Shown: positions 1 to 8,095 of the stretch, piece after piece
Numbering within the stretch: position 1 is the first letter of the stretch
Layout: each line of letters begins with the position of its first letter
Origin: Bradyrhizobium septentrionale
Lineage (GTDB): Bacteria; Pseudomonadota; Alphaproteobacteria; Rhizobiales; Xanthobacteraceae
Direction: 5' to 3'
Assembly (NCBI RefSeq): GCF_011516645.4
Contig: NZ_CP088285.1
Span: 9,628,501-9,692,500 of the forward strand
Length of the DNA: 64,000 nt
Translations under genes and position numbers: made by a program
The notes under the pieces: generated by a model
What the model saw: the letters and a program-made list of their open reading frames with translations, nothing else
Databases searched by the model: none
What the model was told of the DNA's origin: nothing

Positions 1-80
1 TGATCGTGACGGCGCCGCGTTGCTTGCTGCAGCGCAAACTGGTGCGTGGCTATATCGATCGCGCGTTCCGGAGAAACTGA
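1..80 (+). CDS. 3' end of an unidentified protein (partial)
   Basis: An open frame enters from the left edge (first complete codon at base 3) and stops at TGA 78-80. Only about 25 residues are visible, basic and ending GYIDRAFRRN. It stops 9 bases before the next start, so the two genes may be co-transcribed. The short basic tail gives no family assignment. It could be the C-terminus of a helix-turn-helix regulator, but this is only a guess. Confidence 0.35.
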   Translation, partial: IVTAPRCLLQRKLVRGYIDRAFRRN

Positions 81-89
81 GGCAGAAAC

Positions 90-1016
90 ATGGCTCATGG
101 CGGTTCGGTGCTTACGCTGCTCCTGATGCTTTGGGCGCCGACCATAGCGCGGGCGCAACAGGCGGAATTGCCTGTGAGCGAAGTCGCTCCCGGAATATTC
201 GTGCACACCGGGCTCACCGCATTGATGACGCGCGACAACGCAGGCGCCATCGCCAATGTGGGATTCGTGATCGGAGATAGCGCGGTCGCCGTGATTGACA
301 CCGGCGGCAGCGTTCGCGAAGGGCGGCAGTTGCTCGCGGCGGTTCGCAGCCGCACCGACAGGCCGATCCGCTACGTCATCAACACCCACGCGCATCCCGA
401 TCACAGCTTCGGCAACGCGGCGTTCGTCGGCGACGGCACCAGCTTCGTCGGCCACAAGAGCCTGCCGCGCGCGCTGGCGGCCCGCGGGCAATTCTATCTC
501 GACGGCTTTCGCCGCACGATGGGCGATGCGCTGATCGACGAAGTCCGCATCGTTCCCCCGACCGTGCTGGTCGAGGACACGCTGAAGCTCGACCTCGGCG
601 GACGAACCCTCACCCTGAAGGCTTGGCCACCCGCCCACAGCGACAACGACCTGACCGTCTTCGATGAGCGCACGAGGACGCTGTTCGCCGGCGATATGGT
701 GTTTCTTGAGCATATTCCCGTGGTCGACGGCAGCCTGAAGGGCTGGCTGCGTGCACTCGACGACCTCGCGGCGATTCCCGCCGAGCGCGTGGTTCCCGGT
801 CACGGACCCGTGAGCGCATGGCCCGCAGCGCTCGCCGACGAGCGGCGTTATCTCCAGACGCTGGCCGCGGATGTGCGCGCGCTCGTCGCAGGCGGCAAGC
901 CGATCACGGCCGCAGCGGAGCATGCCGCCGCAGCCGAGCGGCCACGCTGGCAATTGTTCGACGACTACAACGCCCGCAACGCAACTGCAGCATTCTCGGA
1001 AATTGAATGGGAGTAG
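90..1016 (+). CDS. Quinoprotein-associated zinc metallohydrolase (MBL fold)
   Basis: A 308-residue secreted metallo-beta-lactamase-fold protein. Residues 1-22 form a signal peptide ending near ARAQQ. The metal-binding HxHxDH motif is seen as [11 protein letters not shown] at about residue 103, with later zinc ligands in [15 protein letters not shown] and PGHG. The fold binds two zinc ions and hydrolyses ester, thioester or lactam-like bonds. It is followed at once by a SoxYZ-like carrier and lies 7 kb from xoxF. That arrangement matches the family known as quinoprotein relay system zinc metallohydrolase. The substrate is unknown. The fold is certain and the subfamily is inferred from context. 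Confidence 0.8.
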   Translation: MAHGGSVLTLLLMLWAPTIARAQQAELPVSEVAPGIFVHTGLTALMTRDNAGAIANVGFVIGDSAVAVIDTGGSVREGRQLLAAVRSRTDRPIRYVINTHAHPDHSFGNAAFVGDGTSFVGHKSLPRALAARGQFYLDGFRRTMGDALIDEVRIVPPTVLVEDTLKLDLGGRTLTLKAWPPAHSDNDLTVFDERTRTLFAGDMVFLEHIPVVDGSLKGWLRALDDLAAIPAERVVPGHGPVSAWPAALADERRYLQTLAADVRALVAGGKPITAAAEHAAAAERPRWQLFDDYNARNATAAFSEIEWE

Positions 1017-1060
1017 CGGTTCGTCCTATACTGGCGCGGCTTGGATAGGATCTCGCGAAC

Positions 1061-1885
1061 ATGCCTCGACATCGCGCCCGCCTGCTCTGCATCGCCAGCC
1101 TCTTTACGATCGCGCTTGGCTCACCGAGCGCGCCCGCCGCAGAGCCCTATGATCCCTGGCCGGGCCTGGTCCAGGACATCTTCAGCAACCGCCCGATGAA
1201 CGATGGCGGCGACGTCATCGGCATCGAGATGCCGGCGCGCGCGGAAGACGCCGCGATCGTTCCGGTGACGCTGCGCACTAAACTGCCGCCCAGCGACAGC
1301 CGCCGCGTCGTCGCGATCACGCTTGTCATCGACGAGAACCCGGCGCCGATGGCCGCGAAATTCACGCTGGGGCCGAGCGCCAACGTCACCGAGATCGCCA
1401 CCCGCGTCCGCGTCAACAACTACACCAATGTGCACGCGGTTGCGGAACTCAGCGACGGCAAGCTCTATGTCAGCAAGGTCTATGTCAAGGCCTCCGGCGG
1501 CTGCTCGGCGCCGGCGGCCAAGAACGCCGAGGAAGCGAACAACCGGCTCGGCCAGATGCGCTACCGGCAATTCGCAAGGCCCGAACAGGGGCCCGCGAGC
1601 AGCACGCGGGAAGCCCAGATCATGATCGGACATCCGAACAATTCAGGCCTGCAGATGGACCAGGTCACGCAGCTCTATGTCCCGGCCTTCTTCGTCAACG
1701 AACTGCACATCTGGCAGGATGACAGTCCGGTGCTGGCGATGGAGGGAGGAATCTCGATTTCCGAGGATCCCAATATCCGCTTCACCTACGTCTCGAACGG
1801 CGCAAAGCGTTTCCGTGCCGAAGCCAAGGACACCGACGGACACATCTTCGAGCACGAATGGAAGGTCGACAATCCCGGGACCTGA
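1061..1885 (+). CDS. Quinoprotein dehydrogenase-associated SoxYZ-like carrier
   Basis: A 274-residue protein with a signal peptide (about residues 1-26, cleavage near APAAEP). The N-terminal half resembles SoxY and ends in a flexible Gly/Cys segment, SGGCSAPAAKN, near residue 146. The C-terminal half, from about residue 170, resembles the immunoglobulin-like SoxZ domain. In thiosulfate oxidation SoxYZ carries substrates on a swinging-arm Cys. Here the Cys is internal, and no soxABCD genes are nearby. Its place behind the MBL hydrolase and near xoxF matches the fused SoxYZ-like family linked to quinoprotein dehydrogenases. What it carries is not known. Confidence 0.8.
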   Translation: MPRHRARLLCIASLFTIALGSPSAPAAEPYDPWPGLVQDIFSNRPMNDGGDVIGIEMPARAEDAAIVPVTLRTKLPPSDSRRVVAITLVIDENPAPMAAKFTLGPSANVTEIATRVRVNNYTNVHAVAELSDGKLYVSKVYVKASGGCSAPAAKNAEEANNRLGQMRYRQFARPEQGPASSTREAQIMIGHPNNSGLQMDQVTQLYVPAFFVNELHIWQDDSPVLAMEGGISISEDPNIRFTYVSNGAKRFRAEAKDTDGHIFEHEWKVDNPGT

Positions 1886-1909
1886 CGCGCCATCCGTCCA
1901 CGACAGACG

Positions 1910-2251
1910 CTAGAAGCACCTGACCTCGGCTTCGGCCTGGGCGCGCCTGAGGTCATTGAGCGCGTTGGCGGCCTGCTCGGACGTGCGGAACGGGCTACCC
2001 AGATCGCCGCGCACCTGCGACAGGCTCAACACGGTTTCGGCCGTGACATAGCGATCGTAGGGTACCAGCGAGGCGACGACGTCGATCGAGCAGGAACATT
2101 GCTCGATCGCCTGCCGGCTCTCGCCATTGGCCTTCATGCAGCCGAACACATATTCGGCCCGCGCCGAGGTCGGATAGTCATTGACTTCCTGGGCCCGCAC
2201 GCTGATGGCCGTCCCGGCGAGCACTAGGACGGCGACAATCGGTCGTAGCAT
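1910..2251 (-). CDS. Small secreted Cys-rich protein of the xox region
   Basis: A 113-residue protein beginning MLRPIVAVLVLAGTAISVRAQ, a clear signal peptide. The start at 2251 is preferred because an AGGAG ribosome site lies 5 bases before it; an in-frame ATG at 2266 is the alternative. The mature chain has Cys residues in FGCMKAN and EQCSCSID and ends in VRCF, suggesting disulfides in the periplasm. It runs convergent with the SoxYZ-like gene and divergent from the ABC transporter genes. I recognise no named family, and a role in the quinoprotein system is only suggested by location. Confidence 0.7.
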   Translation of the reverse strand: MLRPIVAVLVLAGTAISVRAQEVNDYPTSARAEYVFGCMKANGESRQAIEQCSCSIDVVASLVPYDRYVTAETVLSLSQVRGDLGSPFRTSEQAANALNDLRRAQAEAEVRCF

Positions 2252-2337
2252 GCCAGCTCCTGCCATGGTCCTGCTTCCTCTTCTCTTCCCGCAAGCTATG
2301 CTATGGATGTTGATCAGAAAAGAAAACATTCGGGGAA

Positions 2338-3333
2338 GTGGCTCAAGAAACGATGATCATCTCTGTACGCACGGTGTTGGCTGCGGCAGTTCTGGCGGTC
2401 GTGCAGTTCGGCACCTCGTGCAATGCGCAGACCATCCGCATTGCAGCGCAGAAGACCGGAACGCTGGCCTGGGAACTGGCCGTCATTCGCTCCCATGGCC
2501 TCGACAAGAAGGCCAATCTGACGATCGACGTCACCGAGCTCGCCAGCCCCGAGGCCGGCAAGATCGCGCTACGCGCCGGCTCCGCCGACGTGATGGTATC
2601 CGACTGGCCCTGGGTCTCGCGCGAGCGCTCGCTCGGCGCCAAGCTGCAGTTTTATCCCTATTCGAGCGCACTAGGGGCCGTGATGATCCCGGCCTCCTCG
2701 CCGCTCAAGACGCTCGCGGATCTCAAGGGACGCAAGCTCGCCGTCGCCGGCGGCGCGATCGACAAGAACTGGCTGCTGCTGCAGGCCGCATTGAAGCAGG
2801 ACGGCGTCGACCTGAAGTCGCAATCGACCATCGTCTATGGCGCGCCGCCGCTGCTTACCGCCAAGACGCTCGACGGCGAGATGGACGCGACGCTCAACTA
2901 CTGGAATTTCTGCGCCGCGCTTGAAGCCAAGGGCTTCCGCCGTCTCGCCGGCATGGAAGAAATCCTGCAAAAGCTCGGCAGCAAGGGCCGCATCGCAATG
3001 ATCGGCTACGTGTTCGACGAAGCCTGGGCCAACGCCAACAGGGATCTGGTGGCCCGCTTCATCGCGGTGACGCGCGCCGCAAAGCAGATCCTGGCGACTT
3101 CGGACGCCGAATGGGATGCGATTGCGCCGCTCACCGGTGCGCAGGATGCAGCAACCCTGCATGCCTATCGCGACCGCTACCGCGAAGGCATTCCGCGTCG
3201 TTCGATCGCGGATGAAGAAGCGGATGCGCGCATACTCTACCGGGTGCTGGCGCAGCTCGGCGGCCGCGAGCTGGTCGGCACGGCAACCGAGCTCGATCCG
3301 GGCACGTTCTATCAAGCGATCCCGGGAGACTAG
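2338..3333 (+). CDS. ABC transporter substrate-binding protein (NitT/TauT type)
   Basis: A periplasmic binding protein of up to 331 residues. GTG 2338 is the longest start, but ATG 2353 (MIISVRTV) begins directly at the signal peptide and is equally likely. The signal peptide ends near CNAQT. Mature features such as IRIAAQKTGTLAWELAVI, SADVMVSDWPW and LADLKGRKLAVAGG are typical of the family that binds nitrate, taurine, sulfonates and thiamine precursors. The permease begins 3 bases after the stop, so this is a three-gene operon. Its position in a xox cluster hints at a ligand used by methanol oxidation, but the ligand is unknown. Confidence 0.82.
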   Translation: MAQETMIISVRTVLAAAVLAVVQFGTSCNAQTIRIAAQKTGTLAWELAVIRSHGLDKKANLTIDVTELASPEAGKIALRAGSADVMVSDWPWVSRERSLGAKLQFYPYSSALGAVMIPASSPLKTLADLKGRKLAVAGGAIDKNWLLLQAALKQDGVDLKSQSTIVYGAPPLLTAKTLDGEMDATLNYWNFCAALEAKGFRRLAGMEEILQKLGSKGRIAMIGYVFDEAWANANRDLVARFIAVTRAAKQILATSDAEWDAIAPLTGAQDAATLHAYRDRYREGIPRRSIADEEADARILYRVLAQLGGRELVGTATELDPGTFYQAIPGD

Positions 3334-3335
3334 CG

Positions 3336-4073
3336 GTGCTGCGTCTCCTGTCATTCGCGCTGTTCATCGCGACCTGGTGGATTGCCTCGCTGCTGATCGG
3401 CGATGCAAAGCTGCCGGCGCCGCCGGTGGTGCTGGCGGTGCTGATCGCCGAAGCCAGATCCGGGGCGCTGTTCGTCAATCTCGGCGCCACGCTGGCGCGC
3501 GTCGCGTTGGCCTTCACGCTCGCGATGGCGCTCGGCTCGGCGATCGGCTATTTGATGGGCCGCGTCTCGCTGGCCAACCGCCTTGGCGACCCCTGGCTGA
3601 TCCTGCTGCTCAATTTGCCGGCACTCGTCGTCATCGTGCTCGCCTATATCTGGGCCGGGCTGACCGAGGTCGCCGCGATCGCGGCGATCGCCATCAACAA
3701 ACTGCCGACCGCCGTCGTCACGCTACGTGAGGGCGCCCGCGCACTAGATCCCGCGCTCGACGAGATGGCAACGGCATTTGCCTTGCCGCGCGGCCGCGCC
3801 TTCCGGCATGTGATCCTGCCGCAGCTTGCGCCCTACATTGCGGCCGCCGCGCGCTCCGGGCTCTCGCTGGTGTGGAAGATCGTTCTGGTTGCTGAATATC
3901 TGGGCCGGCCGAACGGCGTCGGCTTCGAGATCGGCGTCGCCTTCCAGCTGTTCGATATCCCCTTGCTGCTCGCCTACTCGCTGAGCTTTGCCGGTGTCGT
4001 GCTGGTCATCGAGACCCTGCTGGTGCAGCCGTTTGAAACCAAGCTAACGCGGTGGCGGCTCCGTGCAGCTTGA
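3336..4073 (+). CDS. ABC transporter permease (NitT/TauT type)
   Basis: A 245-residue inner-membrane permease starting at GTG 3336, with about six hydrophobic segments. The EAA-like coupling loop is visible as DEMATAFALPRGRAFRHVILPQL at about residues 143-165, cut here into its parts: ATAFALPRGRAF then RHVILPQLAP. It follows the binding protein by 2 bases and overlaps the ATPase gene by 11 bases, so the three subunits are translated together. Size and loop match the SsuC/TauC/NrtB family. The substrate cannot be read from the sequence. Confidence 0.85.
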   Translation: MLRLLSFALFIATWWIASLLIGDAKLPAPPVVLAVLIAEARSGALFVNLGATLARVALAFTLAMALGSAIGYLMGRVSLANRLGDPWLILLLNLPALVVIVLAYIWAGLTEVAAIAAIAINKLPTAVVTLREGARALDPALDEMATAFALPRGRAFRHVILPQLAPYIAAAARSGLSLVWKIVLVAEYLGRPNGVGFEIGVAFQLFDIPLLLAYSLSFAGVVLVIETLLVQPFETKLTRWRLRAA

Positions 4074-4773
4074 GGTCAATATCACAGGCAAGAGTTTTGC
4101 GAGCGCGGCCGGGAAGCGGCACGATGTGCTCGACAACGTCACCTTCACATTGAACGCCGGCGAGGTTGGTGTGCTGTTCGGCCCGTCGGGCTGCGGCAAG
4201 AGCACCCTGCTCAGGATCCTCGCCGGGCTCGACGGCAACTACCAGGGCCACGTCGCGTGCTCGCCCGGCATGCGCCTCGGCATGGTGTTCCAGGAGCCAC
4301 GGCTGCTGCCCTGGCGCACCGTCGAGGAGAATGTGCGGCTGGCCACACCGCATGTCGACGACAGTACACTCTCGGCGCTGTTCGAGGTGCTCGAACTGAC
4401 CGTGCACCGCAACCATTTCCCCGGCGAGTTGTCGCTCGGCCTCGCCCGCCGCGTCGCGCTCGCCCGCGCGTTCGCCATCGAGCCGGATTTTCTGATCCTC
4501 GATGAGCCGCTGGCCTCGCTCGACAATGCACTCGCGGGGCGGCTGCGCGATCAGGTCGCGACCCTGGTGGCAAGCCGGAAGATGATGACGCTCCTGGTCA
4601 CCCACGATCTCGACGACGCGGTCCGCCTCGGCGACCGCCTGTTCTTCCTGTCGCCGCGGCCGGCACGTATCCTTCACGTCGAGACCATCACCGCGCCGCG
4701 CGCGTCGCGCGATGAAGCCCAGATCGGCGAAATCAAGCGGCAGCTCTCACAGTTGGACCTTGCAAATATGTGA
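4063..4773 (+). CDS. ABC transporter ATP-binding protein (NitT/TauT type)
   Basis: A 236-residue ATPase starting at GTG 4063 inside the end of the permease gene. Walker A is GPSGCGKST (about residues 44-52), Walker B is FLILDEPLAS and the H-loop is LVTHDLDDAV. The signature motif is unusual: LSLGLARRVALARA where LSGGQ is expected, so the second Gly and Gln are replaced. This may alter ATPase kinetics but leaves the helix and the Arg residues intact. It completes the importer with the two genes upstream. Confidence 0.85.
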   Translation: MQLEVNITGKSFASAAGKRHDVLDNVTFTLNAGEVGVLFGPSGCGKSTLLRILAGLDGNYQGHVACSPGMRLGMVFQEPRLLPWRTVEENVRLATPHVDDSTLSALFEVLELTVHRNHFPGELSLGLARRVALARAFAIEPDFLILDEPLASLDNALAGRLRDQVATLVASRKMMTLLVTHDLDDAVRLGDRLFFLSPRPARILHVETITAPRASRDEAQIGEIKRQLSQLDLANM

Positions 4774-4813
4774 GACGCCGTCATCCTTGGACAAAGCGTA
4801 AGGGAGAAATTGG

Positions 4814-5167
4814 ATGTCGCGCGCGTTGATTGCGGCTGGGGTTGCGTTGCTTGTGCTGCCGGGCGCGGTGCTGGCCCAAAGCAAGGGCAAGGGCATCCGG
4901 CTGTGGAATCTGACCAGCGCCACGATTTCGAGCTTCGAGCTGTCGCCGGCGGGCAAGAACGAGTGGGGTCCCAACCAGACGCTCAACGACAAGGACAAGG
5001 AAGTTGATCACGATGAGCGCCTGCGCATCACCGGCGTCGAGCCCGGCCGCTACGACGCCAAGGTCGGCTACAGCGGCGCCAAACAGTGCTTCGTCCGCGA
5101 CATCGAGATCAAGGCCGACGCCGTGTTTTCGGTCTCCGACAAGGACCTGAAGGATTGCAACAAGTAG
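4814..5167 (+). CDS. Small secreted protein of unknown function
   Basis: A 117-residue protein with a signal peptide (MSRALIAAGVALLVLPGAVLAQ) and a ribosome site (AAGGGAGAA) just upstream of ATG 4814. The mature chain is polar, rich in Lys and Asp, and has two Cys (KQCFVRD and KDCNK) that could pair in the periplasm. The pattern IRLWNLTSATISSFELSPAG suggests a compact beta-sandwich. It lies 40 bases after the ABC operon and may be its last gene. No named family is recognised. Confidence 0.7.
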   Translation: MSRALIAAGVALLVLPGAVLAQSKGKGIRLWNLTSATISSFELSPAGKNEWGPNQTLNDKDKEVDHDERLRITGVEPGRYDAKVGYSGAKQCFVRDIEIKADAVFSVSDKDLKDCNK

Positions 5168-5172
5168 AGTGC

Positions 5173-5409
5173 CTAGCCGGTCGGCGGCTTGCCGCCGATG
5201 CCAGCGCGGTCATTGCTGTGCGGATATTCGCAGCGCCATCGCACCGCGGTCCATTTCGGATGCTCGCCGACCCATTGCGCGATGTAAGGCGGCGCGGCCA
5301 TGGCGCATTGCTGCAGCGAGCCGCTCCAGTTGAACACCAGATGCTGCTCCTCGCACGTGGCGGGCGACAGCACGGCACATACAGTGACGATCAGATCAAT
5401 CGGGTTCAT
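5173..5409 (-). CDS. Small secreted Cys-containing protein
   Basis: A 78-residue frame with a hydrophobic start MNPIDLIVTVCAVLSPATC that can act as a signal peptide. The remainder, with SLQQCAMAAPPYIAQW and VRWRCEYP, looks like a short conserved domain with two Cys. Small proteins of this pattern (a Cys, an aromatic-rich core, then WRC) occur widely in Bradyrhizobium as I remember them; this is recall and not a search. It is convergent with the gene ending at 5167. Function unknown. Confidence 0.6.
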   Translation of the reverse strand: MNPIDLIVTVCAVLSPATCEEQHLVFNWSGSLQQCAMAAPPYIAQWVGEHPKWTAVRWRCEYPHSNDRAGIGGKPPTG

Positions 5410-5505
5410 GCGCGATCCCTAAGCGTGCTCATGAAGTAGATAACACGACGGAATACGTAATCAGCCAGGACAGAGTTTCACAGCCCCGTGAGAGGACGCG
5501 GGAAC

Positions 5506-6390
5506 CTAGAAGTTGAGACCGTACACCAGCCGCGCCTGATGGCGTTCAAAATTGACCAGATCGAGGGCGCCGCTGCTCCCGGCGTGCTGTCCCCAGGCCT
5601 GGACGCTCCAGGTCGCGGTCAGGCGTGAGCGCTCGGAGAGCTGGAAATAGGCCGTCGGCCCGATGAACAGCGCCTGCCCGGACAATTCATCGAGGCCGAT
5701 CCCCTCATACTTCCGGAAATAGCGCGCTTCAGCGCCGAGCAGGATATCCGGCTTCACCTTGGCCATCAGCCCGAACGCGACGCCGACCGTGGCGTCCTGC
5801 TCTGCTGTGCCGGTGCGCGGCATCCGCGTCCATTCCGGCTCATAGCTGACGTTCATGGCCGCCACCACAAAGTTCGGGATCACTTCGCGGTCGAACGCCA
5901 GCGTGAGCTCGGTGCCGTAGCTGCGGACGGCCGCGGCCGTCACTTCGTCGACGCGGTCGGCACGTGTCTCCAACGCGACCGTCATGCCGAATGGCGCCGT
6001 CTCGCGATCGAGAAAGCGATAGCGAAAATCGGCCGAGACGCCCTGCCACGACAATTGGCGGCGATCGTCAAAGCCCGGGACGCGGCTGATGTCGTAGGCC
6101 GAGAACGACGCTCCGAGCTCGACACGAAAATTCGGCGCCGGAACGAGCTCGAGCTCCAATTCCTGATTGAGCGTGCGATACCGGCCGCCGTCCTTCGCGA
6201 AGCGCCCGGTGGCCTGAGTCTGAAACTCGCGCTCGCCGACCTCGCCCACATCGGAGCCGATCATGAAGCCGAAGATGTGCTCGGTATCAAAACCCTCGGC
6301 ATAGGCGCCGAGCGGCAACACCGCGGCGACGCCGGCAACCACCGCGCACACCACGCCTACCCGACGCCCGATCTTGATTGCGAGATTCAT
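5506..6390 (-). CDS. Outer-membrane beta-barrel protein
   Basis: A 294-residue protein. The start at 6390 (MNLAIKIGRRVG) is chosen because it directly precedes a signal peptide (VVCAVVAGVAAVLPLGAYA); the frame stays open another 180 bases upstream without a signal-like sequence. The mature chain is built of alternating polar and hydrophobic strands (for example FRVELGASFSAYD, ADFRYRFLD, GTELTLAFDREV) and ends in VYGLNF, the C-terminal Phe expected for insertion into the outer membrane. It lies directly downstream of pqqA on the same strand, between the transporter and lanM. A channel role in the lanthanide system is possible but unproven. Confidence 0.7.
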   Translation of the reverse strand: MNLAIKIGRRVGVVCAVVAGVAAVLPLGAYAEGFDTEHIFGFMIGSDVGEVGEREFQTQATGRFAKDGGRYRTLNQELELELVPAPNFRVELGASFSAYDISRVPGFDDRRQLSWQGVSADFRYRFLDRETAPFGMTVALETRADRVDEVTAAAVRSYGTELTLAFDREVIPNFVVAAMNVSYEPEWTRMPRTGTAEQDATVGVAFGLMAKVKPDILLGAEARYFRKYEGIGLDELSGQALFIGPTAYFQLSERSRLTATWSVQAWGQHAGSSGALDLVNFERHQARLVYGLNF

Positions 6391-6546
6391 CGTCCCGTAG
6401 CACCACCTTGAACCGCACTGTAGGACAAAGCAGTACGGCCCGCCAATCGCGCGGGCGATGTCGATCTCAAGGTCCTGTGGGAAGGATGTGAGGGAAGCTG
6501 TTCGAGCGACTGCGTCAGAGCCGCGAAAGTACTTTGCGGGAAAGAC

Positions 6547-6590
6547 GCCTGCCACGGCCCGATGCAGCAAGCTGCACCAGCCGGGCAGGC
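6547..6590 (-). terminator. Nested hairpin just downstream of pqqA
   Basis: Arms GCCTGCC (6547-6553) and GGCAGGC (6584-6590) enclose a second stem, TGCAGC (6563-6568) and GCTGCA (6571-6576). It begins 10 bases after the pqqA stop codon. There is no long T-run, so it could be a terminator, an attenuator or an mRNA-stabilising structure. A strong structure after pqqA would favour making the precursor peptide in excess. Confidence 0.6.
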
Positions 6591-6599
6591 TGTCTCACG

Positions 6600-6680
6600 T
6601 TACTTGCGCGCTGCGCAGGCGTACATGTTGATTTCCATGCCCACCGGCACTTCGACGATCTTCGGTGTTTTCCAGGCCAT
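6600..6680 (-). CDS. pqqA: PQQ precursor peptide PqqA
   Basis: A 26-residue gene too short for usual ORF calling. The peptide begins MAWKTPKIVEVPVG and continues MEINMYACAARK. The Glu and Tyr of the E-x3-Y motif (EINMY) are the two residues that PqqE crosslinks to build pyrroloquinoline quinone. A strong ribosome site (GGGAGAAGGAA) sits directly before the ATG at 6680. PQQ is the cofactor of XoxF encoded 1.4 kb away. pqqB, C, D and E do not follow it and are not in this window, so this copy stands apart from the biosynthetic genes. Confidence 0.95.
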   Translation of the reverse strand: MAWKTPKIVEVPVGMEINMYACAARK

Positions 6681-7021
6681 TTCCTTCTCCCAAGTATAAG
6701 TTGGCGCTAGCTTCGCGCCGCGCGGCAAGCTAGGGCTGGCTTTTCCAGGGCGCAAGCTGGGGGGTTAAGGACCCGACTTCGCTGCTGGACATGCCGGAAC
6801 GGACGACGGCTCGCTGACTCCTGCCTGGCTTAGGAACGGCTGGGAAATTCCGACACTGTTCTGTCAGGCATTTTCCGGCTGCCCGGCAGCGACGCACGGA
6901 TAAGGAGCCCCGATCACGGCGGCCGAGTCTTGCCCAAGAGCGAAATCGCAACTTTTTTTGTTATGCGGCGGATTCCAGCGTCAATGACCGGAATCGGCCC
7001 CGTGGAGGGTGCTGCTGGAAG
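6681..7021. promoter_or_regulatory. 340-base intergenic leader upstream of pqqA
   Basis: No coding sequence is supported here. The stretch separates pqqA from the 3' end of lanM, both on the minus strand, so it must hold the pqqA promoter and an unusually long leader for an 81-base gene. A run of seven T at 6952-6958 lies close to the lanM end. I could not assign a precise promoter. Confidence 0.4.
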
Positions 7022-7423
7022 CTATTTGAGCAGGCGCAGCAGTGCCCGGCCGGCGCGCGACTTCAGCTCTTTCGCATCCAGCGTTCCGTCATTGTCGGGA
7101 TCGGCGGCCTTGAAGCGCTGCTCGACGACCGCGAGATATTCGTCGAGCGTCAGGGTGCCGTCGTGATCCGGATCCGCCATCGCCAGCTCTTTCGCGGTCA
7201 GCCGTCCACGCAATTCGCGCACGTCGAGCGTGCCGTCATGGTCAGGATCCAGCTTTGCGAACAGGACGGCGGCCGCCTTCTTGGCTTCGGCAAGGTCGAC
7301 CGTCCCGTCATTGTCGGGATCGAGCATCTTGAGCACGCTGCCGCGGCCGGATGCCGCCAAAGCGGGGCCCGCGAGGGCGGCCATGGCCAAAGTCAAAACA
7401 AGCGATCGGCGCGAAATCATCAT
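7022..7423 (-). CDS. lanM: Lanmodulin-like lanthanide-binding EF-hand protein
   Basis: A 133-residue periplasmic protein with signal peptide 1-24 and four EF-hand loops: DPDNDGTVDLAE (35-46), DPDHDGTLDVRE (59-70), DPDHDGTLTLDE (84-95) and DPDNDGTLDAKE (108-119). Every loop has Pro at position 2, and the loops are only 12-13 residues apart. Both are hallmarks of lanmodulin and differ from calmodulin, which has about 25-residue spacing and no Pro. Lanmodulin binds lanthanides with picomolar affinity in the periplasm. Loop 3 has Thr at position 9 where the others have Asp. The ribosome site GGGAGACG precedes ATG 7423. Its neighbours pqqA and xoxF support the assignment. Confidence 0.9.
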   Translation of the reverse strand: MMISRRSLVLTLAMAALAGPALAASGRGSVLKMLDPDNDGTVDLAEAKKAAAVLFAKLDPDHDGTLDVRELRGRLTAKELAMADPDHDGTLTLDEYLAVVEQRFKAADPDNDGTLDAKELKSRAGRALLRLLK

Positions 7424-7619
7424 TCGTCTCCCTTGCGTGCCGCTCCGGCGAAGTGACGAAGCGCGCGCTGCAAATCGAGACAAAGCATAACAGCTTTGGA
7501 GACGCGTCGTACAGTTTGCGCAGCCGGTAAGCCCTCGTCGGGTTTCGGGTGGAACGAGACCTTCCCACCGGTCATTTCTGGAGTCCTGACGCATCGCACC
7601 CGAATGAACGAGGTCATCC

Positions 7620-7865
7620 ATGAGCGGCATTTGCAGGAATGCGTTGGGCTGCCTTGTCGTGCTTGGCCTGATCGCGCCGGTGTCGGCACAGAATAGAGCC
7701 CCTGCCCGATCCGTGGAGGCGGTCCAGCAACGCACGCTCACCGGCAAGGAGCGGCTCGGCCGCAAATGGACCGACGAGCAGCGCATCGACAATTGCAATG
7801 TGCCGCCGGACAAGCGGGGTACGAAGTCGCGCCCGAGTGCCTGTCCCCATTCGCCGTCAAGCTGA
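7620..7865 (+). CDS. Small secreted protein upstream of xoxF
   Basis: An 81-residue protein with a signal peptide (MSGICRNALGCLVVLGLIAPVSA) and a GAGG ribosome site before ATG 7620. The mature part contains LTGKERLGRKWTDEQRIDNC and ends with two Cys, suggesting one disulfide. I recall similar short proteins in Bradyrhizobium but no function. It lies between lanM (divergent) and xoxF (same strand, 230 bases ahead). Confidence 0.6.
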   Translation: MSGICRNALGCLVVLGLIAPVSAQNRAPARSVEAVQQRTLTGKERLGRKWTDEQRIDNCNVPPDKRGTKSRPSACPHSPSS

Positions 7866-7901
7866 TCGAACCGTCCGCGCTGCGACATAACCGCGGGCCA
7901 C

Positions 7902-7924
7902 GCGTGGTGTTGTGTATTCCACGC
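7902..7924. promoter_or_regulatory. Inverted repeat in the xoxF upstream region
   Basis: GCGTGG (7902-7907) and CCACGC (7919-7924) form a perfect 6-base inverted repeat with an 11-base spacer, 170 bases before xoxF. It could be a regulator site for xoxF or the end of the preceding gene's transcript. The 230-base stretch holds no gene and otherwise should contain the xoxF promoter. Confidence 0.35.
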
Positions 7925-8095
7925 CGCGGTAAGCTACGGACGCATCTGCGAAAAACCTGACGCTTCGGCCGCCCCCGGGGCGTTCGCTGGGGTTCGTTCA
8001 CGTTTTCGTATTGACCCGTTTTGCTTTCAGGCCGATGGTTGCATCCGCAACGTCAGGGAATAGGCGTGCAGCAAAAAGGTTCATTGGGAGGAGAT

